The notes: generated by a model not told the origin, from the sequence alone. 25,426 bases of DNA from an uncultured Collinsella sp. (GCA_900544065.1 UQTR01000023.1:1-25426), one strand, 5' to 3'; numbered from the stretch's first letter, positions 15,597 through 25,076 are shown. Numbers and translations: made by a program.

Positions 15597-16513
15597 GACA
15601 GAACACCCCAGGAAAGATCGGCACCCTGTAGACCGGCAGCCCAAGCAGAGGCAGCCATGGCACGCTTACCATCGGGCTTAACCTCGAGCACCTCAACAGC
15701 ACCATCGGAAAGACCAAGGTAAACGCGCTTGGCCTTAACGAGCACCTGACCCTCGTCAAGCGACACGTCGGCAGGCACAGCATCAAGCACACGCACGGTC
15801 TTGCCGGCAATCACGCAACGAGCAGGCGCGGTATCGGACGAAGCCAGCACATGGCGCACGCAATCAAGCGCCGACATCTGAGGATCCAAACGCATCTCCC
15901 GCTTGGAAATCTTCGCAGCATGGGTAACGAGCGACTCATCCTGCTCAGTCCAAACGGCAGTGCCGTCGGCAAGCGATGGAAGCGTGTCGGCCAGCAGCTT
16001 ACCGCCAAGCTCACCAAGCTCCATCGTGAGCGCCTCGGCATGCTTACCAGCAACCAAGGTGGATGCCTGGGCGCAATAAGCACCGGTATCCACGCCATGC
16101 CCAATACGCATAATAGAAACGCCAGCAACCTCATCACCAGCAAGAATGGCACGCTGAATAGGAGCAGCGCCGCGCCAACGAGGCAGCAAGGACGCATGGA
16201 CATTCACAATACCAAGCGGCGCCATATGCAGCACCTCATCGGGCAAAATGCAGCCATAGGCAGCCACACAGAAAATGTCAGCCTGGGCAGCCTGAAGCGC
16301 CTCAGCAACCTCAGGCGTCATACGATTAGCCTCAACAACCGGCAACCCAAGCTCAAGCGCCTTGGCCTTAACAGGAGAAGGCTCAAGCTTCTTACCGCGC
16401 CCACGAACAGCATCAGGACGAGTAACAACAAGCGCAATCTCGTTGCCAGCCGCAACAAGCGAAGTTAAAGAAGGCACAGCAAAATCGGGCGTACCCATAA
16501 ACACAATACGCAT
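15593..16513 (-). CDS. fmt: methionyl-tRNA formyltransferase
   Basis: Fmt formylates Met-tRNA(fMet) with 10-formyltetrahydrofolate so that it can initiate translation. At 306 residues it is full length. It starts MRIVFMGTPDFAVPSL, has the catalytic segment INVHASLLPRWRGAAPIQRAI (about residues 100-120, with the family SLLPxxRGAAP motif) and a C-terminal OB-like domain from about 205. GAGGAGA lies nine to ten bases before the ATG. It overlaps rsmB by 4 bp and works with def, which lies upstream beyond a 325-bp gap: Fmt adds and Def removes the formyl group. Confidence 0.96.
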   Translation of the reverse strand: MRIVFMGTPDFAVPSLTSLVAAGNEIALVVTRPDAVRGRGKKLEPSPVKAKALELGLPVVEANRMTPEVAEALQAAQADIFCVAAYGCILPDEVLHMAPLGIVNVHASLLPRWRGAAPIQRAILAGDEVAGVSIMRIGHGVDTGAYCAQASTLVAGKHAEALTMELGELGGKLLADTLPSLADGTAVWTEQDESLVTHAAKISKREMRLDPQMSALDCVRHVLASSDTAPARCVIAGKTVRVLDAVPADVSLDEGQVLVKAKRVYLGLSDGAVEVLEVKPDGKRAMAASAWAAGLQGADLSWGVLS

Positions 16514-16620
16514 AAAAGTTAGTCTCCTCTCAATAACGAGCCGAGACGGCTACAAAACAAAAGCGTTCCGGGTCGCAAACGCACCCAGTCGCAAGAACAA
16601 TTCAACAAGAACAAATATAC

Positions 16621-16660
16621 CCAAAACCAAAGAAAGAGCCGCAATAAAAGCAGCTCTTTC
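16621..16660 (-). terminator. probable terminator of the priA-def transcript
   Basis: On the - strand, GAAAGAGC and GCTCTTTC form an 8-bp stem (16653-16660 with 16632-16639) with a 13-nt loop, followed by a T-rich run reading TTTGGTTTTGG. This suggests that transcription from priA-def stops here and that fmt has its own promoter. Confidence 0.5.
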
Positions 16661-16734
16661 AGCAAAGCACCTATCAGCAAAGACGCCCTTCCCTGGCCCG
16701 ACGGCACCCGGGCGAGACAAGCAGCGTCAACGTA

Positions 16735-16830
16735 GTCCCCGGGGTGCCCGCCTATATCGTCCCGCGCGCAGTTTCGCAGCGCAGCGAGAATGTTTGAGCA
16801 CGGGATGATATAGGCGGGCACCCCGGGGAC
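16735..16830. repeat. 30-bp-arm palindromic element
   Basis: The arm at 16735-16764 starts GTCCCCGGGGTGCCCGCC; the arm at 16801-16830 is its complement at 29 of 30 positions, and the mismatch would be a G-U pair in RNA. The spacer is 36 bp. It begins 8 bp past the def stop. It is probably a REP/REPIN-like dispersed element rather than a simple terminator, since no T-tract follows on the - strand. Confidence 0.65.
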
Positions 16831-16838
16831 GGACAAAC

Positions 16839-17375
16839 CTACTCCGTCTCGCCCGGTCGAGCGCCGCGGGCCAGGGCGTCCTGGTATTCCTTGACGGCCT
16901 TGAGCCTCTGCATGGGCTTCAGTCGCTCGAACATGGTGTTGCCGTGCAGGTGATCGATCTCGTGCTGCAGGCACACGCAGAACAGATCGCCCGTGGCCTC
17001 ATAGCGAATCAGGTTGGCGTCCAAGTCGTACGCCTCGACGACGACATGGTCGGGACGCTCGATCTCGCAGCTAATGCCGGGGATGGACAAACAGCCCTCA
17101 CTAAACGGCACCAGATGGTCGCTCTGCTCAACAATGACGGGGTTAATGAGCACATACGGGTCGTAGTCGTTCTTGTCGCTGTAGTCGCAGTCGATGGTGA
17201 CGAGTTGAATAAGCTCGCCGATCTGCGGAGCAGCCAGGCCGCAGCCGCCGTTCTCGAACATCATCTTCTTCATCTTCTCGGCAAGCGCCTCAATCGCCGG
17301 GGTGATCTCCTCGATGACGGCGCACTCCTGACGCAGACGAGGGTCGGGAGACAGTACGATTCCGTTGGCTTCCAT
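16839..17375 (-). CDS. def: peptide deformylase
   Basis: This metalloenzyme removes the N-formyl group from new proteins. The 178-residue protein has all three family motifs: GCGLAAPQIG (44-53), EGCLS (93-97) and HEIDH (138-142). The metal ligands are the Cys of EGCLS and the two His of HEIDH. The start is ATG 17375, with AAAGGA at five-base spacing; the in-frame ATG at 17381 directly abuts this ribosome-binding site and is less likely. It begins 18 bp after the priA stop, so it is co-transcribed with priA. The sequence is closer to the shorter actinobacterial and Gram-negative form than to the long type II form of bacilli; this is a judgement by eye. Confidence 0.96.
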   Translation of the reverse strand: MEANGIVLSPDPRLRQECAVIEEITPAIEALAEKMKKMMFENGGCGLAAPQIGELIQLVTIDCDYSDKNDYDPYVLINPVIVEQSDHLVPFSEGCLSIPGISCEIERPDHVVVEAYDLDANLIRYEATGDLFCVCLQHEIDHLHGNTMFERLKPMQRLKAVKEYQDALARGARPGETE

Positions 17376-17393
17376 GGCCATCCTTTCGGGTTG

Positions 17394-19847
17394 TTACATC
17401 AAATCATAGGCGTCGACGTCAACACTCACGCTCACGCCGCGCACGGAGCCCGCTTCTTTGAGACAGGCGTCGATATCATCAGAGATATGGTACCCCACGG
17501 GCGACTTCACAAGCAGATGGAAACGGTAACGGTCCTTGGCTCTCTCGATTACACACGAAGCCGGGCCCAGCACCTGCGGCACGGCGCTCCCCGCCCGCAA
17601 AAAGTTGGGCGCGGAGACATGCCAGCGGCGCTTGAGGAGCTTCGCGATGCGTCCGATGTAATCCTGCGCGTCGTCTCGGCTCGCCGACCACACCAAAATG
17701 TTGACCAAGCGAACAAACGGCGGGTACAGCGCGTCGCGGCGCTGGTTCAGGTCGTAGTCGGTAAAGAGCGAACGGTCGTGCTCAGCGACGGCGCGAATGA
17801 CCGGATCCTCGGGCAGATACGTCTGGATGATCACCTCGCCGGGGCAATCGCCACGACCGGCACGGCCCGCCACCTGTTCCAGCAGGTCGTAGGCGCGCTC
17901 CCCTGCGCGGAAGTCCGGCAGCTTGAGGGCGAAGTCGGCATTGACCACGCCCACAAGCGTGACCTCGGGAAAGTCGAGACCCTTTGCGATCATTTGGGTG
18001 CCCAGCAACACGGCGCAATCGGCGGCATCAAACTGCTCGAGCAGCTTTTTGTGTGCATCCTTGCCGCGCGTGGAATCGGCATCCATGCGAATAATGGCGA
18101 CGTCCTCGGGAAGCAACTGGTGCAGTGCGTCCTCGATCTGCTGCGTGCCCAGACCCATTTTTGCCAGGTAGCGACTGCCGCATTTGGGGCAACGGCTCGT
18201 AGGCGCGGGATACGGCTGAACGCGCCAAGACGAACCGCATGTATGACACTGCAGCGTGTGCGTGCGCTCGTGATACGTAAGCGCGGTGGAGCAGTGGTTG
18301 CAGGTGGGGACGCAGCCGCACTCGCGGCACATCAGGAATGGCGCAAAGCCACGGCGGTTATGCAACAGCACGGCCTTCTCGCGTCGCTCGACCACACGCT
18401 CCAAGCCCTCCATCAAGGGCTTTGAGAACATGGAGCGGCTGCCGTGCGAGAACTCACGGCGCAGGTCGGCGATCCGAACCGTAGGCAGAACAGCATGTCC
18501 CGGGCGCTCGGGCATCTCGACGCGCGTCCATGTGGCACCGTTATACGTGCCACGGCGGCAGCGGTCGAGGGCCTCGGCAGAAGGCGTGGCGGAGCCCAAC
18601 ACGAGCGGGCAGCGGTAGCGTCGCGCCATCTCGGCCGCCACCTCGCGCGCATGGTAGCGCGGACTAGAGCCCTGCTTATAGCTGGTCTCGTGCTCCTCGT
18701 CGATGATGATGAGGCCTAGATCGCTGAGCGGGCAAAAGAGCGCCGAGCGGGCACCCACGACCACACGCGCGGCACCGCTGGCAACCATATCCCACTGGTC
18801 CAGGCGCTCGCCGGCCGAAAGGCGCGAATGGAACACGGCGACCGTCTCGCCAAAGCGCGAGCGGAAGCGGCCGACAGTCTGGGCCGTCAGCGAAATCTCG
18901 GGCACGAGTACGCAGGCCGAACGGCCAGCTGCCAGCACACGCTCGATGGCGGAAAGGTAAACCTCGGTTTTGCCGGAGCCGGTTACGCCGTCCACAAGGA
19001 CAACGTCACCATGAGCGTCGAGGCGCGCGCGCTCAATCTGCGTGAGCGCCTGCTGCTGGCCGTTGGTAAGTGCGACCGGCGCCTTGCCGCTTGCCGAGGA
19101 CAGCGTGGTCTGCTCGCTGCATCCACGCCAGGCGCGGCGCTCCTCCACAACCACGACGCCGCGTTTTTCGAGCGACTTGATGGTCGCCGACATGCTGTTA
19201 TAGAGAAGGTTGAGGTCGCGCGTCGTGACCGGGCCGCACTGGAGCGCCTCAATGAGCTGACGCTGACGAACTGCAGTCTTGGGCGGCGTATAGTCGAAAC
19301 CCTCGGGCGTGAGCATGACCCAGCGGTTTTGGATTGGCTTGACGGCGGGACGTTCAACCGTCCACACGCCGTCGTCACCCTTGACCACGCGCGGGCTGCC
19401 GCCCGGAGGCAAGAACAGGCGCAGGCACTCGGAAAGCGTTGCGACGTACTCGCGGCTCATCCAGCGTGCGATACGGGCGGCTTCGGCGGTAAAGAGCGGC
19501 TTGCTGAGGATAGCCTCGATAGGCTTGATGCGCGCAGGATCGAGGGTGTTGTTGCCCTGCAGGTCGCCCAGCTCGGGCGCGATATCGACGATATAGCCTG
19601 CGGCGGCACGGTTACCAAAGTGGACCAGGACTGTGGATCCGATCTGCGCCTCGTCGGCAAGGGACCGAGGAATGCCGTAAGCAAACGGCTCGGACAGCGC
19701 GCGCGTCGGGATGTCGAGAACCACGCTCGCATAGGCGGCGATGGGCTCAGGTGCAAGCTTAGGCTGAGCCGAGGCAGCGGCAGGCACGGGCTTCGCCGGA
19801 GTCTCCTCCGGTTCCGGCGAACCAAACAGCGAAAGTTGCTCGGCCAT
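17394..19847 (-). CDS. priA: primosomal protein N' (PriA helicase)
   Basis: PriA recognises stalled replication forks and reloads the replisome. The 817-residue protein has the N-terminal DNA-binding domain (about residues 37-200, SEPFAYGIP, VLVHFGNR), a DEAH-type helicase with Walker A VTGSGKTEVYL (about 285-295) and IIIDEEHETSYKQ (about 380), a zinc-binding insertion of paired cysteines (MCRECGCVPTCNHC, LQCHTCGSSW, SRCPKCGSRYL; about 505-560), and the second RecA lobe ending in QVAGRAGRGD (about 660). Functional PriA, not a degenerate actinobacterial form, is indicated because the Walker A and DEEH motifs are intact. The first 36 residues are a low-complexity Pro/Ala/Glu extension. The start ATG has GGAGG about 10 bases upstream. 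Confidence 0.96.
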   Translation of the reverse strand: MAEQLSLFGSPEPEETPAKPVPAAASAQPKLAPEPIAAYASVVLDIPTRALSEPFAYGIPRSLADEAQIGSTVLVHFGNRAAAGYIVDIAPELGDLQGNNTLDPARIKPIEAILSKPLFTAEAARIARWMSREYVATLSECLRLFLPPGGSPRVVKGDDGVWTVERPAVKPIQNRWVMLTPEGFDYTPPKTAVRQRQLIEALQCGPVTTRDLNLLYNSMSATIKSLEKRGVVVVEERRAWRGCSEQTTLSSASGKAPVALTNGQQQALTQIERARLDAHGDVVLVDGVTGSGKTEVYLSAIERVLAAGRSACVLVPEISLTAQTVGRFRSRFGETVAVFHSRLSAGERLDQWDMVASGAARVVVGARSALFCPLSDLGLIIIDEEHETSYKQGSSPRYHAREVAAEMARRYRCPLVLGSATPSAEALDRCRRGTYNGATWTRVEMPERPGHAVLPTVRIADLRREFSHGSRSMFSKPLMEGLERVVERREKAVLLHNRRGFAPFLMCRECGCVPTCNHCSTALTYHERTHTLQCHTCGSSWRVQPYPAPTSRCPKCGSRYLAKMGLGTQQIEDALHQLLPEDVAIIRMDADSTRGKDAHKKLLEQFDAADCAVLLGTQMIAKGLDFPEVTLVGVVNADFALKLPDFRAGERAYDLLEQVAGRAGRGDCPGEVIIQTYLPEDPVIRAVAEHDRSLFTDYDLNQRRDALYPPFVRLVNILVWSASRDDAQDYIGRIAKLLKRRWHVSAPNFLRAGSAVPQVLGPASCVIERAKDRYRFHLLVKSPVGYHISDDIDACLKEAGSVRGVSVSVDVDAYDLM

Positions 19848-19877
19848 GGCCCCAGCACCTCCTATCCCATACGTCTA

Positions 19878-19913
19878 CAGAAACAAGAGCCCCGCTCGGG
19901 GTGAACGGGGCTC
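19878..19913 (-). terminator. intrinsic terminator after gltX
   Basis: On the - strand, GAGCCCCG and CGGGGCTC form an 8-bp stem (19906-19913 with 19887-19894) with an 11-nt loop, followed by TTGTTTCTG. It lies between the gltX stop and the priA start and separates the two transcription units. Confidence 0.75.
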
Positions 19914-19936
19914 GGATACAAACGTTTGCGCAGTGA

Positions 19937-21412
19937 TTACAGCGCCATCGTGCGGGCGCGGTCGATACGCGCCAGGCAGTCGTCGCGGCCGACGAGCGCC
20001 ATGGTCTCGCCCAGCGGGGGGCTCACCATGTTGCCGCAGACGGCGACGCGCACGGCCTGGAACACCACGCGCTTCTTAAGGTCCATCTGCTCGGGCAGCG
20101 GCTCAAGCGCGGCGTCGATGTTGGCAGCCGTCCACTCGTTCACGCCCTCGAGCGCGGCCCTGGCGGTGTCCAGAATGGCACCCATGCCCTCCTTGGCAAG
20201 GCCCTTGTTGACGGACTTCTCGTCATACTCGAGCGTCTCGGCCGTAGCGAAGATGGGAGCGGCTACGGTCACGGCGTCGGCCGGCATCTTGGTACGCGGC
20301 TTGACGATGGCGGCAAGCGCATCGATCCAATCCTTGCCGTACTCGACATTACCCTCGATGAGACCCGCCTCGTGCAGCTCGGGAACCATGATCTCGTCGG
20401 CAAACTGAGCATCGGACATACCATTGATGTACTCGGCATTGACCCAGTCGAGCTTCTTGGGGTCGAAGGTAGCCGGGTTCTTGGAGATGCGGTCGAGCGA
20501 GAACTTGCTGGCAAGGACTTCGCGCGGGATGATCGTGGTCTCGCCGTCGAGCGACCAGCCGAGCAGCGCCAGATAGTTGACGAAGGCGTCGGACAGGTAA
20601 CCGGCATCGCGGTACTCCTCCACCGAGGTGGCGCCGTGGCGCTTGGAGAGTTTCTTGCCGTCGGCGCCCAGGATCATGGAGATGTGAGCGAACGTGGGCA
20701 CGGGAGCGCCGAGGGCCTCGTAGACCATGACCTGACGCGGGGTGTTGGACAGGTGGTCGTCGCCGCGGATGACATGGGTGATCTTCATCATGGCGTCGTC
20801 GACGACGGTCGCGAAGTTATACGTGGGCGTGCCATCGGAGCGGAAGATGACAAAGTCGTCGAGCTCCTTGGCGTCGAAGGTCACCTCGCCGTGGACGGCG
20901 TCGTGGATGACGACGTCGCCGCGGTCCTCGGGCACCTTAATACGCAGGACGTAGGACTCGCCGGCCTCGATGCGACGGCGGGCCTCCTCGGGATCAAGAT
21001 CGCGGCAACGGCGCTGATAGCCCTGGAAGGGGTCCTTGCGCTCCTGCGCGGCCTTGCGGTCGGCGTCGAGCTGCTCCTTGGTGCAGAAGCAGGGATAGGC
21101 CTTGCCCTCGTCCCAAAGCTTCTGGGCGGCCTGCTTGTACAGGTCCAAGCGCTCAGTCTGGGCGTAGGGGCCAAAATCGCCGCCCACCTCGGGACCCTCG
21201 TCCCAGTCCAGGCCCAGCCAACGCATGGCGCGCAGGATGATCTGCGTGTTCTCGTCGGTGGAGCGGGTGGGGTCGGTGTCGTCGATGCGCAGGATGAACG
21301 TGCCGCCGTTAGCACGGGCGAAAGCCCAGTTATAGATAGCGGTGCGGGCGCCGCCGATGTGCAGCTTGCCCGTCGGTGAGGGTGCAAAGCGGACGCGAAC
21401 GTCTGATGCCAT
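19937..21412 (-). CDS. gltX: glutamyl-tRNA synthetase
   Basis: GltX charges tRNA(Glu) with glutamate using ATP. The 491-residue class I synthetase has the HIGH-type motif in FAPSPTGKLHIGGARTA (HIGG at residues 18-21), the KMSKS-type motif as KLSKRHG (about 252-258) and the GluRS segment FILRIDDTDPTRS. A CFCTKEQL segment lies in the region where some GluRSs bind zinc. ATG 21412 has GAGGAGA at good spacing; the frame extends upstream to 21451 but without a ribosome-binding site. Whether it also charges tRNA(Gln) (non-discriminating) cannot be told here. It is divergent from metK. Confidence 0.96.
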   Translation of the reverse strand: MASDVRVRFAPSPTGKLHIGGARTAIYNWAFARANGGTFILRIDDTDPTRSTDENTQIILRAMRWLGLDWDEGPEVGGDFGPYAQTERLDLYKQAAQKLWDEGKAYPCFCTKEQLDADRKAAQERKDPFQGYQRRCRDLDPEEARRRIEAGESYVLRIKVPEDRGDVVIHDAVHGEVTFDAKELDDFVIFRSDGTPTYNFATVVDDAMMKITHVIRGDDHLSNTPRQVMVYEALGAPVPTFAHISMILGADGKKLSKRHGATSVEEYRDAGYLSDAFVNYLALLGWSLDGETTIIPREVLASKFSLDRISKNPATFDPKKLDWVNAEYINGMSDAQFADEIMVPELHEAGLIEGNVEYGKDWIDALAAIVKPRTKMPADAVTVAAPIFATAETLEYDEKSVNKGLAKEGMGAILDTARAALEGVNEWTAANIDAALEPLPEQMDLKKRVVFQAVRVAVCGNMVSPPLGETMALVGRDDCLARIDRARTMAL

Positions 21413-21492
21413 GGAAATCTCCTCGATTGCAGGATGGATGTCTAACCGCACCAGTATAAAGCATCAAAGCAACCTCCGCACAAAGGGCACCG

Positions 21493-21590
21493 ACCTACTC
21501 ATTGGGGACAGACTTAAATGACCAGTCTTTGGGCAACCTGTCGGCACTTAGGTAAGGCTGGTCATTTAAGTCTGTCCCCAATGAGTAGGT
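21493..21590. repeat. 33-bp perfect inverted repeat (REP-like)
   Basis: The arms at 21493-21525 (starting ACCTACTCATTGGGGACAGA) and 21558-21590 are exact complements over 33 bp, with a 32-bp spacer. It lies in the 283-bp divergent region between gltX and metK, 81 bp from the gltX start and 105 bp from the metK start. GGGGACAGAC-type ends recall REP sequences mobilised by Y1-type (RAYT) transposases; that link is inference. No terminator function is expected between divergent genes. Confidence 0.8.
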
Positions 21591-21622
21591 GCGGAAAGGG
21601 TGTGAATGTTTGATTTACGCGC

Positions 21623-21628
21623 TATGAT
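21623..21628 (+). promoter_or_regulatory. possible metK -10 element
   Basis: TATGAT resembles the -10 consensus and lies 67 bp upstream of metK; no good -35 is visible. A 7-bp hairpin (CCCGGCG at 21647-21653 with CGCCGGG at 21667-21673) follows in the leader just before the ribosome-binding site. I see no recognisable SAM riboswitch. Confidence 0.3.
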
Positions 21629-21695
21629 GTGCCCTTGCATAGAGAGCCCGGCGGAATGGTAACGGTCGCCGGGACACGTTTTTGAAAGGACAATC

Positions 21696-22976
<1,281 letters not shown>

Positions 22977-23013
22977 GCTAACGGCAAAAGCTACAGCCAA
23001 GAAACAACGCACC

Positions 23014-23049
23014 AAAAGAAGTACCGGCTCCAACCGGTACTTCTTTTTT
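23014..23049 (+). terminator. intrinsic terminator after metK
   Basis: AAAAGAAGTACCGG (23014-23027) pairs perfectly with CCGGTACTTCTTTT (23034-23047) around a 6-nt loop and runs into a T-tract. This is a classic strong terminator, 37 bp after the metK stop. Confidence 0.92.
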
Positions 23050-23143
23050 ATTTAAAGATGGTGAAGATGAGCCGACCTGGGACATGGAATAGGTCATAGG
23101 CCGATAAATTTCGCAGCAGAGCGACTCCAACCATGTATCCTAA

Positions 23144-23264
23144 GTTCCGAGGGCTTTAGTATTTGGTCGATCGCGAGTTCCGCACGAGCCGGAGGCCACT
23201 TAATGTGGCCTCCGTGCGAGCAGGACTGTCCGAGCAGGCGACCAAATACTAAAGCCCTCGGAAC
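23144..23264. repeat. 26-bp perfect inverted repeat enclosing an inner hairpin
   Basis: The arms at 23144-23169 (starting GTTCCGAGGGCTTTAGTATT) and 23239-23264 are exact complements over 26 bp. Inside, GGAGGCCAC (23191-23199) and GTGGCCTCC (23205-23213) form a second hairpin, extended by CGCAC/GTGCG (23181-23185 with 23214-23218) across a 5-nt bulge. The element ends 55 bp before the sdaA start. It may be a mobile palindromic element or an RNA leader affecting sdaA. Confidence 0.75.
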
Positions 23265-23319
23265 GGCGGGACAGAGTATGCCCCGCCCCTCGGGACGATG
23301 GGATAGAACAGGAGCGCAT

Positions 23320-24927
23320 ATGGCAGGCAAGCCACAAACACTAGCTACGACCTCGGCATTCGAGATCTTGGGCCCCGTCATGGTCGGCCCCAGCTCATCG
23401 CACACCGCCGGCGCCCTGCGCTGCGCACAAGTTGCCGCCAGCCTGCTGGAAGGCCGCATCACCAAAGTCACCTTTGGCCTGTGGAACTCCTTCGCCCACA
23501 CCTACCGCGGCCACGGCACCGACCGCGCTCTCGTCGCGGGCATTCTGGGCCTCGACACCGATGACGAGAACATCAAGCAGGCCTTCGACCTCGCACGCGA
23601 GCAGGGCCTCGAATATCACTTTGACATCAAGGGCGACGACGCCTCCATCCACCCCAACACCGTCGACATCGAAATGGTCGACGACACGGGCGCCACGGCA
23701 CAGGTCCGCGGCGAGAGCCTGGGCGGCGGCAAGATGCGCATCAGCCGCATTAACGGCGTCGGCGTCGACATCTCAGGCATGTATTCCACGCTCTTCGTGG
23801 CGCACAAGGACGTCCCCGGCGTGCTCGCCGCGCTCACCAACCTGCTCGCCTACGCCCACGTAAACATCGCCTTCTGCCGCACCTACCGCACCGAAGTGGG
23901 CGGCCAGGCCTACTCCGTCTTTGAGACCGACGGCGCGCCCGACGACACCGTCGTCCCCATGCTGCGCAAGCTCGACAATGTCGATTACGCGACCTTTATC
24001 GAGCTCCCCGGTTCTGCCTCGTCGCTCTCTCCCGGCGTCTCGGCCAAGGAAATCTTCGACGACGGCGAGCAGCTGCTCGATGCGTGCGAGGAAATGGGGC
24101 TCAGCATCGGCGCCGTCATGGCCGTTCGTGAGGCGCGTCTGACCGGCGAGGCCCACGCCGTCGCCGCCATGCGCCGCGTACTCGACGTCATGCGCGAAGA
24201 GACCACAGCCCCCATTTCCAATCCACAGCGCTCGCTCGGCGGCCTCATCGGCGGCGAGGCAAAGCTTGTCGATGCCACCAGCCGAAACGATCTGAGCATA
24301 AGCCTGATGGGCGCCGTCCAGACCGACGCCGTGGCCCGCGCGATGGCCGTGCTCGAACGCTCCGCCACCATGGGCGTGATCGTCGCCGCCCCCACGGCAG
24401 GCTCCGCGGGTGTTGTGCCCGGCTGCGTGCTGGCACTCGCCGATCGCCTGCAGCTCGACGACGAGCAGGTCATGGATGCCCTCTACTGCGCCGCCGCAAT
24501 CGGCCTCAACCTCACCACAAGCGCCTGCGTTGCCGGCGCCGAGGGCGGCTGTCAGGCCGAGGTCGGAAGCGCCGCCGCCATGGCAGCCGCCGCGCTGGTG
24601 CAGATGCTCGGCGGCACGCCCGAGCAGGCGCTCGATGCCAGCTCCATCGCACTGAGTAACCTGCTGGGCCTCGTTTGTGACCCCGTAGGCGGCCTCGTGG
24701 AGGTGCCCTGCCAAAACCGCAACGCCATCGGCGTGGCAGCGGCCTTTAGCTCGGCACAACTCGCCCTCGCCGGCATTAAGAGTCTGGTGCCGTTTGACCA
24801 AATGGCACACGTCATGCTCTCGGTGGGCCACGCGTTGCCGGCCACGCTGCGCGAGACGGCAAAGGGCGGCATCGCGCAGGCTCCGGCCGCACTTTCGGCC
24901 TGTGCAAAATGCGGTGTGTGCGGATAA
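23320..24927 (+). CDS. sdaA: L-serine dehydratase, iron-sulfur dependent, single chain
   Basis: This enzyme converts L-serine to pyruvate and ammonia using a 4Fe-4S cluster. The 535-residue chain fuses the beta domain (residues about 10-150, with VGPSSSHTAGALR), an ACT-like segment (about 155-230, DVPGVLAALTNLLAYAHVNIAF) and the catalytic alpha domain (about 245-535). The cluster ligands are visible as C411-x41-C453-x10-C464, the exact spacing of the family. The C-terminus ends CAKCGVCG, with a penultimate cysteine C534; in the Legionella enzyme a C-terminal cysteine reaches into the active site. ATG 23320 has AGGAG at good spacing; the frame is open back to 23203 but that part is the upstream palindromic element. 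Single-gene organisation is unlike the two-gene sdaAA/sdaAB of Firmicutes. Confidence 0.95.
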   Translation: MAGKPQTLATTSAFEILGPVMVGPSSSHTAGALRCAQVAASLLEGRITKVTFGLWNSFAHTYRGHGTDRALVAGILGLDTDDENIKQAFDLAREQGLEYHFDIKGDDASIHPNTVDIEMVDDTGATAQVRGESLGGGKMRISRINGVGVDISGMYSTLFVAHKDVPGVLAALTNLLAYAHVNIAFCRTYRTEVGGQAYSVFETDGAPDDTVVPMLRKLDNVDYATFIELPGSASSLSPGVSAKEIFDDGEQLLDACEEMGLSIGAVMAVREARLTGEAHAVAAMRRVLDVMREETTAPISNPQRSLGGLIGGEAKLVDATSRNDLSISLMGAVQTDAVARAMAVLERSATMGVIVAAPTAGSAGVVPGCVLALADRLQLDDEQVMDALYCAAAIGLNLTTSACVAGAEGGCQAEVGSAAAMAAAALVQMLGGTPEQALDASSIALSNLLGLVCDPVGGLVEVPCQNRNAIGVAAAFSSAQLALAGIKSLVPFDQMAHVMLSVGHALPATLRETAKGGIAQAPAALSACAKCGVCG

Positions 24928-24945
24928 CGGCAAAGAATGACTCAA

Positions 24946-24972
24946 AGGTGGGACAAATGTCCCACCTCTTTT
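24946..24972 (+). terminator. intrinsic terminator after sdaA
   Basis: AGGTGGGAC (24946-24954) pairs with GTCCCACCT (24959-24967) around AAAT, followed by CTTTT. It lies 19 bp after the sdaA stop. Confidence 0.85.
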
Positions 24973-25013
24973 GAATGCCACCGTTTCCGTACCACAAACA
25001 GTAGGGCAATCGC

Positions 25014-25019
25014 TATAAT
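25014..25019 (+). promoter_or_regulatory. -10 element for the last gene
   Basis: This is a perfect TATAAT 58 bp before the start codon and just after the sdaA terminator. The -35 region (ACCACA at 24991-24996, 17-bp spacing) is weak. It supports an independent transcript for the truncated gene. Confidence 0.5.
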
Positions 25020-25076
25020 GCAAGCCCAGTAAAAACACGATGAACCGCAAGGCGAAAATCGAAGGATATGCATACG

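Larger units (their letters stand above)
16514..16838. other. def-fmt intergenic region
   Basis: This 325-bp gap between two functionally linked - strand genes holds a long palindrome (16735-16830) immediately after the def stop and a terminator-like hairpin (16632-16660). The rest is A-rich on the + strand. An open - strand frame that extends def sequence in another register has no start and was rejected. The fmt promoter is expected here but I could not pinpoint it. Confidence 0.6.

Noticed and set aside
16519..16974. Open - strand frame with a hydrophobic Leu-rich stretch in the def-fmt gap
   Set aside because: It overlaps the end of def, crosses the palindromic element and has no plausible start in the hydrophobic part.
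16944..18425. 493-codon + strand frame opposite def and priA
   Set aside because: It runs across two well-supported genes and their junction and has no domain signature.
21413..21695. SAM riboswitch before metK
   Set aside because: The region is dominated by the perfect inverted repeat and a small 7-bp hairpin; I see none of the conserved multi-helix pattern of SAM riboswitches.
23144..23264. Glycine or serine-type riboswitch or T-box before sdaA
   Set aside because: The structure is a single nested palindrome with exact arms. No T-box sequence or glycine-aptamer features were recognised.
23773..25050. 425-codon - strand frame opposite sdaA
   Set aside because: Shadow of sdaA with His/Gly/Val-rich composition; it also crosses the sdaA terminator.
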